From JAEUKA01 sp035328405 (GTDB lineage Bacteria; Myxococcota_A; Polyangia; Palsa-1104; JAEUJZ01), in NCBI GenBank assembly GCA_035328405.1, contig DAOLIT010000018.1:1-64000 (forward strand): DNA of 64,000 bases, read 5' to 3'. Numbering within the stretch: position 1 is the first letter of the stretch; each line of letters opens with the position of its first letter. A program made the position numbers and the translations under genes. This document shows, one piece after another, positions 26,036-35,247 of the stretch. Below the pieces are notes generated by a model. That model saw nothing but the letters and a program-made list of their open reading frames with translations, was not told the origin of the DNA and searched no databases.

Positions 26036-27535
26036 CTACTTTGAAATGCGCAGGCTGCCCCCGCCAACCCACAAAAGGCCTGCGCCGATGAGCGCGCCAA
26101 AACCGAGCGCCGTCAGATATTCCCCGCGCACAAACAACCACAGCGACATACCGACATAGGCCACACCGGCAAGCACCTCGATGCGGGCCAGTTTCGACAG
26201 CACCGGGCGGTAGGACTCCGATTTCGTTTCTTGACCCCCGGTTTTCGGCGTCCGCACAAACACCGCCGTGTTTCGATTTTGGAACACGCCGCGCAGTAGT
26301 TCGACGGAAAGAGCCACACAAAGACCCATCGAAAGCGCCATGACAACAGGCGAAAGCACGACGGCCTCGATGGCCGAACGCCCAAGCCTGCGCAGCGCAG
26401 CGCCGTAATATGTGGAAAGCGAGACCCACAGGACCAGCACGGCGGCGAAAAGACCTCCCGGTGGCGCCATCAGCCCGTGCAACAGCCCGAGCGGCGCGAG
26501 CGGCAAAAACAGAAGCGACAACGCCAGGTAAGGCTGGCGAACGTGCCGCAAAAGATGCAGCGACATCGCGCCGCGTTCCGCAAGCGACCGGCCCGGCAAG
26601 AGGATTCGGCCAAGCAGGCTCCGCAACACCTGCGCATTTCCGAGTACCCAGCGTTTTTGTTGGTTCCGAAACGCAGCCATCGAACCAGGCAATTCCGTCG
26701 GTACAGCCAGCGTCGGCATCGTCAACAGGTCGTACCCCACAAGCCTCACGCGGTACGACAAATCCAAGTCTTCTGTGACCGAGGCCGCCTGCCTGCCATC
26801 GCCACCCACCCAACCATTCGCCTCGACGAGCGCGGCCTTGCGAAACACGCCTCCCGAGCCGTTGAACTGCACCGGCTGGTTGTGTGCGGACAGATACGCC
26901 TGCTCGACCAAAAACAGACCGTGCAGAATCAACGCCTGCACTCGAGTCAGCAGCGAATCCGTCTCATTCAAAAACGACCACCTCGCCTGCACAAACGCGA
27001 GCTTTTTCCTCGCCAAAAGATGCGGCACCGTTCGACGCAAAAAATCCTGAGGAGGCACAAAATCCACATCGAATACCGCGACAAATTCCCCGACCGCCAG
27101 CGGCAGCGCAAAATCCAAATGCCCCGCTTTGAAGTTGGTTCGGTCCGGCCTCCGCACGACCGAAATGTGGAAACCGACATTCGCCAGCCGCATGATTTCG
27201 GCATCCACGACCCGAGTGGTCTCGTCGCCCTCGTCGGAATCGTCGAGCACCTGGATTTGCAAACGGTCGCGCGGCCAATCGAGCGCGCACGCCGCCCGAA
27301 TCGCCCGCGCCGCCAAAAAACGCTCGTTGCGCATCGGGAGCTGGACCGTCACAAGCGGCAGGTCTTGCTCAGGGCACGACGGCGCTTCCCGCACCCCGAC
27401 CGACAACGGCTTGTTGAGCGCCCACAGCCCCAACCGCAACAGGTGAACGCTCGCAGCAAGCAGCAAAAGCCACAGGCACAAAAGCAACAGCGAGAGCCCA
27501 AACTGAGCGACGGTCAGAAGCGTTTGCGGCATCAT
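26036..27535 (-). CDS. Membrane glycosyltransferase family 2, CESA/CslA-like
   Basis: 499 residues. One membrane segment near 8-32, then a processive GT2 catalytic domain: VTVQLPMRNE near 62, QVLDDSDEGDET near 95 (first Asp), FDVDFVPP near 155 (DxD), VTEDLDLSYR near 252 (catalytic Asp) and QQKRW near 289 (QxxRW), followed by several membrane helices up to the C-terminus. It resembles bacterial relatives of plant glucomannan synthases and should polymerise a beta-linked polysaccharide across the inner membrane. Its start is only 5 bases after preA, so co-transcription with preT-preA is possible despite the unrelated role. Confidence 0.88.
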   Translation of the reverse strand: MMPQTLLTVAQFGLSLLLLCLWLLLLAASVHLLRLGLWALNKPLSVGVREAPSCPEQDLPLVTVQLPMRNERFLAARAIRAACALDWPRDRLQIQVLDDSDEGDETTRVVDAEIMRLANVGFHISVVRRPDRTNFKAGHLDFALPLAVGEFVAVFDVDFVPPQDFLRRTVPHLLARKKLAFVQARWSFLNETDSLLTRVQALILHGLFLVEQAYLSAHNQPVQFNGSGGVFRKAALVEANGWVGGDGRQAASVTEDLDLSYRVRLVGYDLLTMPTLAVPTELPGSMAAFRNQQKRWVLGNAQVLRSLLGRILLPGRSLAERGAMSLHLLRHVRQPYLALSLLFLPLAPLGLLHGLMAPPGGLFAAVLVLWVSLSTYYGAALRRLGRSAIEAVVLSPVVMALSMGLCVALSVELLRGVFQNRNTAVFVRTPKTGGQETKSESYRPVLSKLARIEVLAGVAYVGMSLWLFVRGEYLTALGFGALIGAGLLWVGGGSLRISK

Positions 27536-27540
27536 CGCGT

Positions 27541-28827
27541 TCAGGCGTCGTGACGATTGGACCGAATGTGCGGGGAAAGCGACGGGTTTTTGCTGTATTC
27601 AGGCCAGGTCAGTCGCTCGTCGCCAAATTCATCAATACGCTGCATCGTGATGCAGTGCTCCACGGGACACACCAAACTACATAGGTTACATCCAACGCAC
27701 TTGTGGGACAGGATCTCGACGTGGGTTCGTCCGCGCGCGTCCGGCCTCGCGTCAATCGCCTGATGCGCGCCGTCTTGGCACGCCGCGTAGCAGACGCCGC
27801 AACCGATGCACTTTTCTTGGTCGATGTGCGCAATCACGCGGTAATTCAAGTTGAGTTGGTCCCATCTTTTGTACGCTGGCAGGCTGCGCCCGCAAAGGTC
27901 CGCCACCGACGAGATTCCCTTTTGGTCTAGGTAACTCGAAAGACCGTCGATCATGTCCAGCACGATGCGGAAACCGTGGTGCATCACCGCCGTACACACC
28001 TGCACCGTCTTGGCCCCGAGCAGGATAAATTCGACCGCATCGCGCCAACTTCCGATTCCGCCGATGCCAGAAATCGGCAAATCCACCGCCTGAGCCACCT
28101 GTGCGACCATCGCGAGCGCAATCGGCTTCACCGCCGGGCCACAATACCCACCATGCGCTGAAGCTCCGTGGACCATCGGGCGGGGCACGAATGTGTCCAA
28201 GTCGATTCCCGTCACGGAATTGATCGTGTTGATGAGCGAAACCGCATCTGCTCCACCCTGTTTGGCGGCCCGCGCCGGGAACGACACGTCGGTGATGTTC
28301 GGCGTCAGTTTCACGATGACCGGCGTTTTCGCGACTTCTTTCACCCATTCGACGATTTGACGTGTGTATTCCGGAACTTGTCCGACGGCAGAACCCATGC
28401 CGCGTTCACTCATTCCGTGCGGACAGCCGAAATTGAGTTCCAACCCATCCGCACCAGCGTCCTCGGCCCGTCGCACCATGTCGTGCCAAATTTCGCGCTT
28501 CGATTCGACCATCAGCGACACGACCAGCGCGTGCTTGGGATACCGTTTTTTCACCTGCGAAATCTCGCGAAAACTCACGTCGAGCGGCCTGTCGGTGATG
28601 AGTTCGATGTTGTTCAGACCCATCATCCGATGACCGCCGTAATCCAGCGACGAATACCTCGACGAGACGTTCACAATCGGCTGCCCGAGCGTCTTCCACA
28701 CCGCGCCGCCCCAACCCACGTCGAAGGCGCGCATGATTTGATCTCCCGTGTTCGTGGGCGGGGCCGAGGCCAGCCAGAACGGATTGGGCGATTTGATTCC
28801 ACAAAAATCGACGGACAGATCGGCCAT
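27541..28827 (-). CDS. preA: NAD-dependent dihydropyrimidine dehydrogenase subunit PreA
   Basis: Reduces uracil and thymine to the 5,6-dihydro forms with PreT; first step of reductive pyrimidine breakdown. An FMN-binding TIM barrel occupies residues 1-310 (NPFWLASAPPTNTGDQI, NFGCPHGMSERGMG, VKLTPNITD, SGIGGIGSWRDAVEFILLGA). The C-terminal ferredoxin domain holds two [4Fe-4S] sites: CIGCGVCYAAC near 335 and CVGCNLCSLVCPVEHC near 372. Length 428 is close to E. coli PreA. Start ATG 28827 has GGAGGAATT upstream. It follows preT by 17 bases. Confidence 0.95.
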   Translation of the reverse strand: MADLSVDFCGIKSPNPFWLASAPPTNTGDQIMRAFDVGWGGAVWKTLGQPIVNVSSRYSSLDYGGHRMMGLNNIELITDRPLDVSFREISQVKKRYPKHALVVSLMVESKREIWHDMVRRAEDAGADGLELNFGCPHGMSERGMGSAVGQVPEYTRQIVEWVKEVAKTPVIVKLTPNITDVSFPARAAKQGGADAVSLINTINSVTGIDLDTFVPRPMVHGASAHGGYCGPAVKPIALAMVAQVAQAVDLPISGIGGIGSWRDAVEFILLGAKTVQVCTAVMHHGFRIVLDMIDGLSSYLDQKGISSVADLCGRSLPAYKRWDQLNLNYRVIAHIDQEKCIGCGVCYAACQDGAHQAIDARPDARGRTHVEILSHKCVGCNLCSLVCPVEHCITMQRIDEFGDERLTWPEYSKNPSLSPHIRSNRHDA

Positions 28828-28844
28828 CGCGAATTCCTCCGACG

Positions 28845-30170
28845 CTAAAGCGCGTTCCTTTGTTTTGAAAACAGGTCAGCCGCAATCGTTTGCGCTGTGC
28901 GTCGTCCGGCGGCCACCGCGTGTACGACTTCCTCTCCCCCCGACACACAATCGCCTCCTGAAAAATAGCGAGGATCGGACGTGCGTCCGTCGGCGTCCGC
29001 GACAACTTGGTTCCCGTCGAGCTTCACGGGAAGTTCCTTCAAAAGTTCGGTTCCCTTTTGGCCCGTCGCGCGAATCACCAAATCGGCAGGCAGCGTTTCC
29101 AGCTTCTGGCCCCCGTCGGGAACTTTCCGGCCAAACTCCAACCCTGCGATCCGGCTCGCTCGACGAGTCGTCCCTCGAGATGGGCCGACGACGCGGTGAG
29201 GCACAGCAAACAGCACAAGTTCCGCGCCGTGTTGCGTGGCCAATTCGACTTCGTGCGGATACGCCGACATTTGTTCACGCCCGCGACGATACACAAGCCA
29301 AGCTTTCGCAGCACCCGAGCGCATGGCCTGCGTCGCAACATCCATCGCCGTGTTTCCGCCGCCGATGACCGCGACTTTCGCGCCCAGCAGCGCCTCGAAA
29401 ACCTCGGTGTCGCCGCGTTTTAGCGCAGAAATGAAGTCGAGCGCATCCCAAACACCCGGAAGCTGCTCTCCCTCGATGGAGATGTTGGGAATCGCACCCA
29501 AGCCCACACCGACAAAAATCGCGTCGTGTCGGCGTTCAAGTTCGCTCACGGAAACGTCTTTTCCGACGCGAACCCCGCATTGAATGCGAACGCCCGCCGA
29601 AACCAGCCACGCGATTTCTTTTGCGACAAACTCCGGCGTGACTTTGTACTGCGCGATGCCCGACGCATTGAGTCCGCCCGGCACGTCCGATGCTTCGTAA
29701 ATCACGGACTCCACGCCCAACCGCAGCAATTCCGCCGCACAAGCAAGGCCCGACGGGCCCGCGCCGATGATTCCGACCGAACCCGATCGTTTGGTACCTG
29801 CGACGAGGACGGGTTGTCCTGTGTCCATCGCGAAGTCTGTTGCGTGTCGCTGCAAAGGACCTATCGCAATCGGCTTGTGTTGGTCATTGAGCACACACGC
29901 ACCTTCACACAGGACCTCTGTCGGACAAACTCGCGCGCAGGTAGCGCCGAGGATGTTCGCAGACAGGATCGTTCTCGCGGCACCACCGGGATTTCCGGTC
30001 GCAATTTGCCGGATGAACAACGGCACGTCGATGCGCGTCGGGCAGGCTCGCATGCACGGCGCGTCATAGCAGAACAAACAACGATTGGCCTCGGAAAGGG
30101 CCTCATCCAGAGACAGTCGTGGCCGAAGCTCCTTGGCGAGTGCCTTGCGATGAAAACTGTCGGGCATCAT
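28845..30170 (-). CDS. preT: NAD-dependent dihydropyrimidine dehydrogenase subunit PreT
   Basis: Flavin/iron-sulfur partner that passes electrons between NAD(H) and PreA. The N-terminal domain binds [4Fe-4S] clusters (CLFCYDAPCMRACPTRIDV and CARVCPTEVLCEGAC), followed by an FAD-binding fold (VGIIGAGPSGLACAAEL near 134) and an NAD-binding fold (VAVIGGGNTAMDVATQA near 270), ending with SGGDCVSGGEEVVHAVAAGR. Length 441. Start ATG 30170 or 30167; the frame runs on upstream but the extra sequence is not family-like. No clear ribosome-binding site. First gene of preT-preA. Confidence 0.95.
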   Translation of the reverse strand: MMPDSFHRKALAKELRPRLSLDEALSEANRCLFCYDAPCMRACPTRIDVPLFIRQIATGNPGGAARTILSANILGATCARVCPTEVLCEGACVLNDQHKPIAIGPLQRHATDFAMDTGQPVLVAGTKRSGSVGIIGAGPSGLACAAELLRLGVESVIYEASDVPGGLNASGIAQYKVTPEFVAKEIAWLVSAGVRIQCGVRVGKDVSVSELERRHDAIFVGVGLGAIPNISIEGEQLPGVWDALDFISALKRGDTEVFEALLGAKVAVIGGGNTAMDVATQAMRSGAAKAWLVYRRGREQMSAYPHEVELATQHGAELVLFAVPHRVVGPSRGTTRRASRIAGLEFGRKVPDGGQKLETLPADLVIRATGQKGTELLKELPVKLDGNQVVADADGRTSDPRYFSGGDCVSGGEEVVHAVAAGRRTAQTIAADLFSKQRNAL

Positions 30171-30331
30171 GTCAGGGAAACTACCACGAGCGCGCACCCT
30201 CAAACGAACGAAAAGAGCATCAAAACAGCGCCGAAGGGAACAGAAAGCCCCCTGTTGGTTTTTGGAACAGAAGTCGCCGCGAAATCGCCGGTGCTGTTGT
30301 TGCTGACGAAAGGGCGGCCTAGCAGGAGTTT

Positions 30332-33300
30332 TTACAGCGAAATGGGCATGCCCCAATTGAAGTGGATGCGACCGGGAAAATGGGAATACCACGGTTCTTT
30401 TTTCCAGCGTTCCGACTGGATGAGCGTGTCCTGGCCCGGAAGAGTCAGCGGGAAAGCGTAGTCGAGCGACAACGAACCAAATTGCGTGAGCAAGCGAACC
30501 AGAGAAATTCCGACCGAAAAGCGAACATCGTTCCACTTGATGCGCTGGGCACCGTCAAAAACGGCACCTGTATCAACAAACAACGCGCCAACCCAGGGCC
30601 AACCGCCGATTTTGGGAGTGATCGCAAATTCCCACTCGATTTGCGAAAGAAACCGAGCGTCTCCACCGACGGGAACGACGCGATAACCACGATCTCCCGG
30701 CAAAGGACCCACGGGCGACTGTACAGCCTCTGCACGAAGTGCGTCGGGGTCGTACCCCCGAGTCGAACTATCGCCGCCCGCGTAAAACCGTTCGACGACG
30801 GGCAAGCCAGGACGAACCAACGGAATCCCATAGTTGATTCGGAGGTTCATTTTCCAATTGAAGCGCTTCATTCCAAACGGCCAGCCGTCCTCGGGCCGCA
30901 ACAATGGACCGAACGGTCGCAAGACCACCGCCTGACCCGCAAACGACACAAAACTGCTGTTCACATTCCCCTGCGAGATTGCACAACACAGTGCTGCGGT
31001 CATTTGGGCCGACAGCAAGAAGCCACTGACGGGCATGAGTGGATTTGTTGGCACAGGCAAATTGCGTCGCAAAAGCGCCGGTGCTTCAAAACCGACGCGA
31101 CGATCCCAAACCACACCGACGGATGCCTTCAACGACTGGGTACGATCACCGTCGAAGTTTACGTCTGCTGTCCCCTCGCTTCGGTACAGCGGGACCAAAA
31201 TTTGGCTGATGTTGAATTCCAGCCGACCGAACACGCGCAGGGTAGGTGGAAGTCTGCGTCCTTGCTCGTCTGTGCGAGCCACGAATCGGGTCAGTTCGGC
31301 ATTTGCGCCATAAGAAGTGACCTGCCCGATGCTGTACGTGTTTTCGTTTCGCCAAAAACCGCGCACGTCGAGCCGCACAAACGGATTCCACAACCGTGGG
31401 GCCGCAATTCGCGCAAGAAGCGACTGCACTCGAATGCCAAGTTCGCCACGCAACTCGACTTCGGTGCCTGTTCCCAAGAGATTCCGCCAAGTGTAGTTGG
31501 CGGACGAATACAACGGGTTGTCCGTCGAAACACCCACATAGATTCCTAGTTCCCCCGAGTTGTCGTAGCGTTCCGTGACCTCGATCAGCACGGGCACAGG
31601 ATTGCGACGCAACTGCCAGCTTTTTTGGCGAGCCTCCAGACGATACTCATCGGTTTCTCCTGGATTTGGAATGACTCGCACCGACGAAAAAATCTGACGC
31701 CCAATCAGGTTTTGTTCCGCTTCGAGCAGTTTGTCGCGGTTAAAAACGTCGCCCTCTTTGAACGGCAAGTCGCGACGGACGATGCTCTCTCTTGTGACGA
31801 AATTGCCCCGAATGACGATCGGGCCAAATTTCACCGTTTCCTTCGTCGTGACAACCCACCGCAGCGTGACTTTCGTGTGGTCTTTGTTCCAACTGGACTG
31901 TGTGGGATCAATCACCGCATACGGATGCCCCAGCGAAGCAAGCTGCTCGTGAAGCCTCAACTTGTCCGCGATCATCGCCTCGGCGGTGTAGGCCGTTCCT
32001 GAATGAAGCTGCAAACCCTGCAAAATCTGCTGCGCGTTGAGCCCGCTCGAATCCGAAAAGGACAACGCCACATCCGCAACTTCCTCGCGCGGGCCTTCGT
32101 CCACCTCGAAACGGACGTACAAGTCCCCTCGGGTAGTGCTGTCGTCGAGCGCCGTCTGAATTCCCAACAAACCTGCGCTTTTGAGCGCTTCTTTTGACCG
32201 CGCCACGTAGACGGAAATCTGTGCCAGGGGAAAGCCCTCTCGACGATAAAAATCCTCTAGATGTGCGACATCTTGGGAAAGGGCCACCGCAGAAGCAAAC
32301 CCTCCCTCGCCCAAACCAATCACGCCCAGCCGAGGATATCTGCGGGTGCGCACTTGCTCTTCCAGACGACTAGGGGGATACGAAAGCGGCTTCGCAGATG
32401 GCCCCGACACAAACTCGATGTCTCGAACCTTCAACTGCGGACCTTCATGAATCAAAAAATCGACTTCAACCGGATCGCCCGACCGATTCCGCCATCGCCA
32501 CTTCACACGCGCATCAAAAAAGCCTTTTTGTTGGTACAGCCGATGCAGATTTCGCGCGCTTTCGTCGAGTTCATTCGCGCTGTAGTAGTTGTCCCGAAAA
32601 ATCGTCACCACCGAGCGCAACTCCGAAACAGAAAGCTCCTTGCGCCCGACGAAGTGCAGTTCGACGCGCTTTCGTTCCTCGATGGCCAGGTCAAGATCCA
32701 CCACTCTCTCTTTTGAGTTTGGGTACACCTCTCGGCGCGCAATCCTGACACCTGCGTAGCCCTTGTCTTGGTAGTGATCGACCAATCGCTTGATGTCTTC
32801 ATTGATGCGCTCGGTGCTCGTACGGCCAAACCAGAGGCAGCAGTGCTCAAAAAAACCCCTCAATTCGAGCGGTGAAAGCAGTTTGACGCCCTCGCTGCGG
32901 ATGTTGCCGAATCGATACCGGAGTCTCCACAACCCGGTGTTTAGCCGTACCGAAATGCGCACCGAGACTTGCTCGGGTCTGTCCGGTGCCCATTCCAGAG
33001 CAAAATCCGCCGTGGCATCGTAGTACCCCGTGCGTCGAAGAAAGTTCACAAGCTCTCTTTCTTGCCGACGCATTTCCGCCGTGAGTGCTTCTCCCTCGGG
33101 AAGGCGATAGCCAGGCCGCCACGTAACAAAACTGAGGATCTCCCACTCGAAGATCGGCCAGTTGCCCGTCACATATATTCGACGGACCGTCCTCATGGGC
33201 CGCACAGAGATTGCAAGTGTCGTCGAGCCCACCGTCGAATACGTGGCCTGGTATCCCAAAACATCTAGATCACGCCCGAGCCGCGTTCGCAGCTCCTCGT

Positions 33301-33568
33301 TCCATTGTGTGGGCAGACGGAGATCAATAAACCGGAGTAGCATATCCGGCTTCTCTATTCCGATGAGAGTTCCCCCTATCCTCACCTGTTCGATCACTTG
33401 TCCGTCTTGCGGTACACGGAGCTCAGGTGCATCGGAAGGGGCTGTCGCACCCTGTGATGTTGGCACTTCCGCTTGAGCGAGGATGTGGCAGGGACAGGCC
33501 AGAAGAAACCCAATCACCACGAGGCTGGCGAGCCGCCAGGAGCCGAGACTCACGCTTGCTCGGCGCAT
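30332..33568 (-). CDS. Omp85-family outer-membrane assembly protein, BamA/TamA-like
   Basis: 1078 residues from ATG 33568. A signal peptide (LASLVVIGFLLACPCHILAQA) precedes about 620 periplasmic residues made of repeated POTRA-like units (for example VRRIYVTGNWPIFEWEI, VELHFVGRKELSVSELRSVV, VKFGPIVIRGNFVTRESIV). A beta barrel of about 420 residues follows, with the Omp85 loop-6 motif in STRGYDPD near 930 and an aromatic C-terminal half. BamA inserts outer-membrane proteins; TamA aids autotransporters. BamA has five POTRAs in about 345 residues, so this arm is much longer. The open frame continues upstream antisense to the next gene, but the signal peptide fixes the start. Divergent from the coiled-coil protein. 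Confidence 0.9.
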   Translation of the reverse strand: MRRASVSLGSWRLASLVVIGFLLACPCHILAQAEVPTSQGATAPSDAPELRVPQDGQVIEQVRIGGTLIGIEKPDMLLRFIDLRLPTQWNEELRTRLGRDLDVLGYQATYSTVGSTTLAISVRPMRTVRRIYVTGNWPIFEWEILSFVTWRPGYRLPEGEALTAEMRRQERELVNFLRRTGYYDATADFALEWAPDRPEQVSVRISVRLNTGLWRLRYRFGNIRSEGVKLLSPLELRGFFEHCCLWFGRTSTERINEDIKRLVDHYQDKGYAGVRIARREVYPNSKERVVDLDLAIEERKRVELHFVGRKELSVSELRSVVTIFRDNYYSANELDESARNLHRLYQQKGFFDARVKWRWRNRSGDPVEVDFLIHEGPQLKVRDIEFVSGPSAKPLSYPPSRLEEQVRTRRYPRLGVIGLGEGGFASAVALSQDVAHLEDFYRREGFPLAQISVYVARSKEALKSAGLLGIQTALDDSTTRGDLYVRFEVDEGPREEVADVALSFSDSSGLNAQQILQGLQLHSGTAYTAEAMIADKLRLHEQLASLGHPYAVIDPTQSSWNKDHTKVTLRWVVTTKETVKFGPIVIRGNFVTRESIVRRDLPFKEGDVFNRDKLLEAEQNLIGRQIFSSVRVIPNPGETDEYRLEARQKSWQLRRNPVPVLIEVTERYDNSGELGIYVGVSTDNPLYSSANYTWRNLLGTGTEVELRGELGIRVQSLLARIAAPRLWNPFVRLDVRGFWRNENTYSIGQVTSYGANAELTRFVARTDEQGRRLPPTLRVFGRLEFNISQILVPLYRSEGTADVNFDGDRTQSLKASVGVVWDRRVGFEAPALLRRNLPVPTNPLMPVSGFLLSAQMTAALCCAISQGNVNSSFVSFAGQAVVLRPFGPLLRPEDGWPFGMKRFNWKMNLRINYGIPLVRPGLPVVERFYAGGDSSTRGYDPDALRAEAVQSPVGPLPGDRGYRVVPVGGDARFLSQIEWEFAITPKIGGWPWVGALFVDTGAVFDGAQRIKWNDVRFSVGISLVRLLTQFGSLSLDYAFPLTLPGQDTLIQSERWKKEPWYSHFPGRIHFNWGMPISL

Positions 33569-33625
33569 TTGGACTATGATAGAGAACACTGGTGATTTGT
33601 CGGGCCCAGTATAGGAGATTTTTAT

Positions 33626-34351
33626 ATGTCTGATCGTCGCGAAAACTCGCTTCTTTTCTCGCTTAACCAGCTCAAAGACCTTCAGGAGGAGCGGCTGGCA
33701 GAGGAAGCAGCGGCGGTCCGCGCCCAGGAGGAAGCGGCCCGACGAGCTGTCGAGGACGAAGAACGTCGTAGGCGCGAAGAGGAAGAAGCAAAAATTCGGG
33801 CTGCCGAGGAGAAAATCCGACTCGAGCGAGAAGAGAAAGAGCGTCTCGCTCGAGAAGAAAAATTCCGCATCGATGAATCGGAACGCCGCGCGCAAGTCGA
33901 GGCCGAGGCTCGAATCGAAGAAGCGCGACGAATCAAAGAGACGCAAGAGCGCATCAAGAAGCAACTCCCCTACAAGCTGCTCGCAGGCGTCGCTGCCGCG
34001 ATTCTTGTCGTCGCGATGGTTGTTATCGGCGTCATCATCAACAAGCGTCTCGAGGAAGAAAAGCTGCACCAAGCTCAACTTGCCGAACAGCGAAAGTTGG
34101 AACGCGAACGCGCGGCTGCCGAGGAACGCAAACTCGAGGAAGAGCAGAAGAAAACCGAGCAAGCCATCAAAAATTTGATGGCCAAGTTGGATTCGACCTC
34201 GAAAGAAGTTGAGCGCAAGAAAGCCGAAGAAGACGCCAAAAGAGCCGCCGCATCAGCCAGCAAATCGTCTGGCAAAGGCAAAAAAGGCGGCAAAGACAGC
34301 AAGGAAGACGGCAAGAAGGGCGGAACCAGCGTCAGCGACATTGATTTGTAA
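33626..34351 (+). CDS. Coiled-coil protein with a central membrane segment
   Basis: 241 residues. Residues about 15-112 are an almost unbroken Glu/Arg/Lys/Ala helix predicted to form a coiled coil; a membrane segment follows near 115-142 (LLAGVAAAILVVAMVVIGVII); a second charged coiled coil spans 143-210; the tail is Gly/Lys-rich (SGKGKKGGKDSKEDGKKGG). No catalytic domain. It could be a structural rod or scaffold spanning the inner membrane. AGGAGA sits upstream of ATG 33626. It is divergent from the Omp85 gene with a 57-base gap, so co-regulation is possible. I do not recognise a family. Confidence 0.78.
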   Translation: MSDRRENSLLFSLNQLKDLQEERLAEEAAAVRAQEEAARRAVEDEERRRREEEEAKIRAAEEKIRLEREEKERLAREEKFRIDESERRAQVEAEARIEEARRIKETQERIKKQLPYKLLAGVAAAILVVAMVVIGVIINKRLEEEKLHQAQLAEQRKLERERAAAEERKLEEEQKKTEQAIKNLMAKLDSTSKEVERKKAEEDAKRAAASASKSSGKGKKGGKDSKEDGKKGGTSVSDIDL

Positions 34352-34374
34352 CGACGCGGTGGCCAAATCGATGC

Positions 34375-34403
34375 TTGACTTGCGGTGTGAAGGTAGGTAC
34401 ATG
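34375..34403 (+). promoter_or_regulatory. Candidate tRNA-Cys promoter
   Basis: TTGACT (34375-34380) and TACATG (34398-34403) are 17 bases apart, which would start transcription about 30 bases before the tRNA. The -35 box is good, the -10 box only fair. Confidence 0.4.
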
Positions 34404-34439
34404 TCCTCTCGGTTTTGCGCAATTGCGTGAGGCTGTTCG

Positions 34440-34511
<72 letters not shown>

Positions 34512-34625
34512 CGTAGTTCTTTCGTTCCATGCGCCGGGTTCCGCCGCACTGAGCGAAACAGGGGGCCCTCAGCAAAGGTTGGGATAGCTCGTTCTCTCGC
34601 TGATGGAAGTCCGGCTTGCAGAAGT

Positions 34626-35012
34626 CTACTCGACCACAACCGCCCCGCGCAGCATGTTCATCCCGCAGGTGAAGGTCACTTCGCCTTTCTCTTGCGGCAG
34701 TTTCAGCGCAATTTCGGTCGGTTTGTCCTCGCTGAGCGTTTTCTTGACGTTCTGAGCAGGAAACACGATTTCGCGTCCGCATTCTCCCGCGCTCTTTTCG
34801 TAGCGAACCGTGATCAAAAGCTCTTCCCCTGGGCGTCCGACGATACGAGGCGGCGAATAGCCCTGATCACTGACCCGCAGTTCAACCCTGCGCGAACCGT
34901 TTTGCGCCACGTTGGGCGGCTCGCTTTTTTTGCAACCGCTCAAAAGAGTCCCCCCGATTCCTACATATGCGCACAGTGCGACACAACTCAAAGCAAACGA
35001 ATGTGTTTTCAT
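34626..35012 (-). CDS. Cupredoxin-like lipoprotein
   Basis: 128 residues: lipoprotein signal (ALCAYVGIGGTLLSGC) then a single cupredoxin-like beta domain (VELRVSDQGYSPPRIVGRPG, GECGREIVFP, KGEVTFTCGMNMLRG). The late TCGMNM and the middle ECGREI cysteines sit where small plastocyanin-type copper domains of heavy-metal systems carry ligands. It may bind copper or another soft metal in the periplasm. Start ATG 35012 matches the signal peptide; the frame runs on upstream without a family-like extension. Confidence 0.82.
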   Translation of the reverse strand: MKTHSFALSCVALCAYVGIGGTLLSGCKKSEPPNVAQNGSRRVELRVSDQGYSPPRIVGRPGEELLITVRYEKSAGECGREIVFPAQNVKKTLSEDKPTEIALKLPQEKGEVTFTCGMNMLRGAVVVE

Positions 35013-35247
35013 GACCCGAAAATGTAGCGGCAATGCGGTCATGGCCCAATTTTCTTGCATGTCTAGTGAATGGATACAGGGTGGGCGCAAGATGGCTTGG
35101 TGGTGGAATGAACCTAGGTAGCGACGGATGCACGGGCGTTTCGCTGGACCAGAATGGTTCGTCCGAAAGAAAACACCGATTTTGCGCTTGGATCGGCCCT
35201 TCTCTCTCTAGTTAAATTAGGGGGAGCAAGATCCCGGTTACGACGCG

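Noticed and set aside
30171..30331. Terminator-like CTGTT...AACAG element between preT and the Omp85 gene
   Set aside because: The stem is only five base pairs with an A/T loop and is not followed by a U run in the - direction.
33569..34162. N-terminal extension of the Omp85 reading frame
   Set aside because: The frame stays open to 34162 but this part is antisense to the coiled-coil gene, and a signal peptide starts at 33568.
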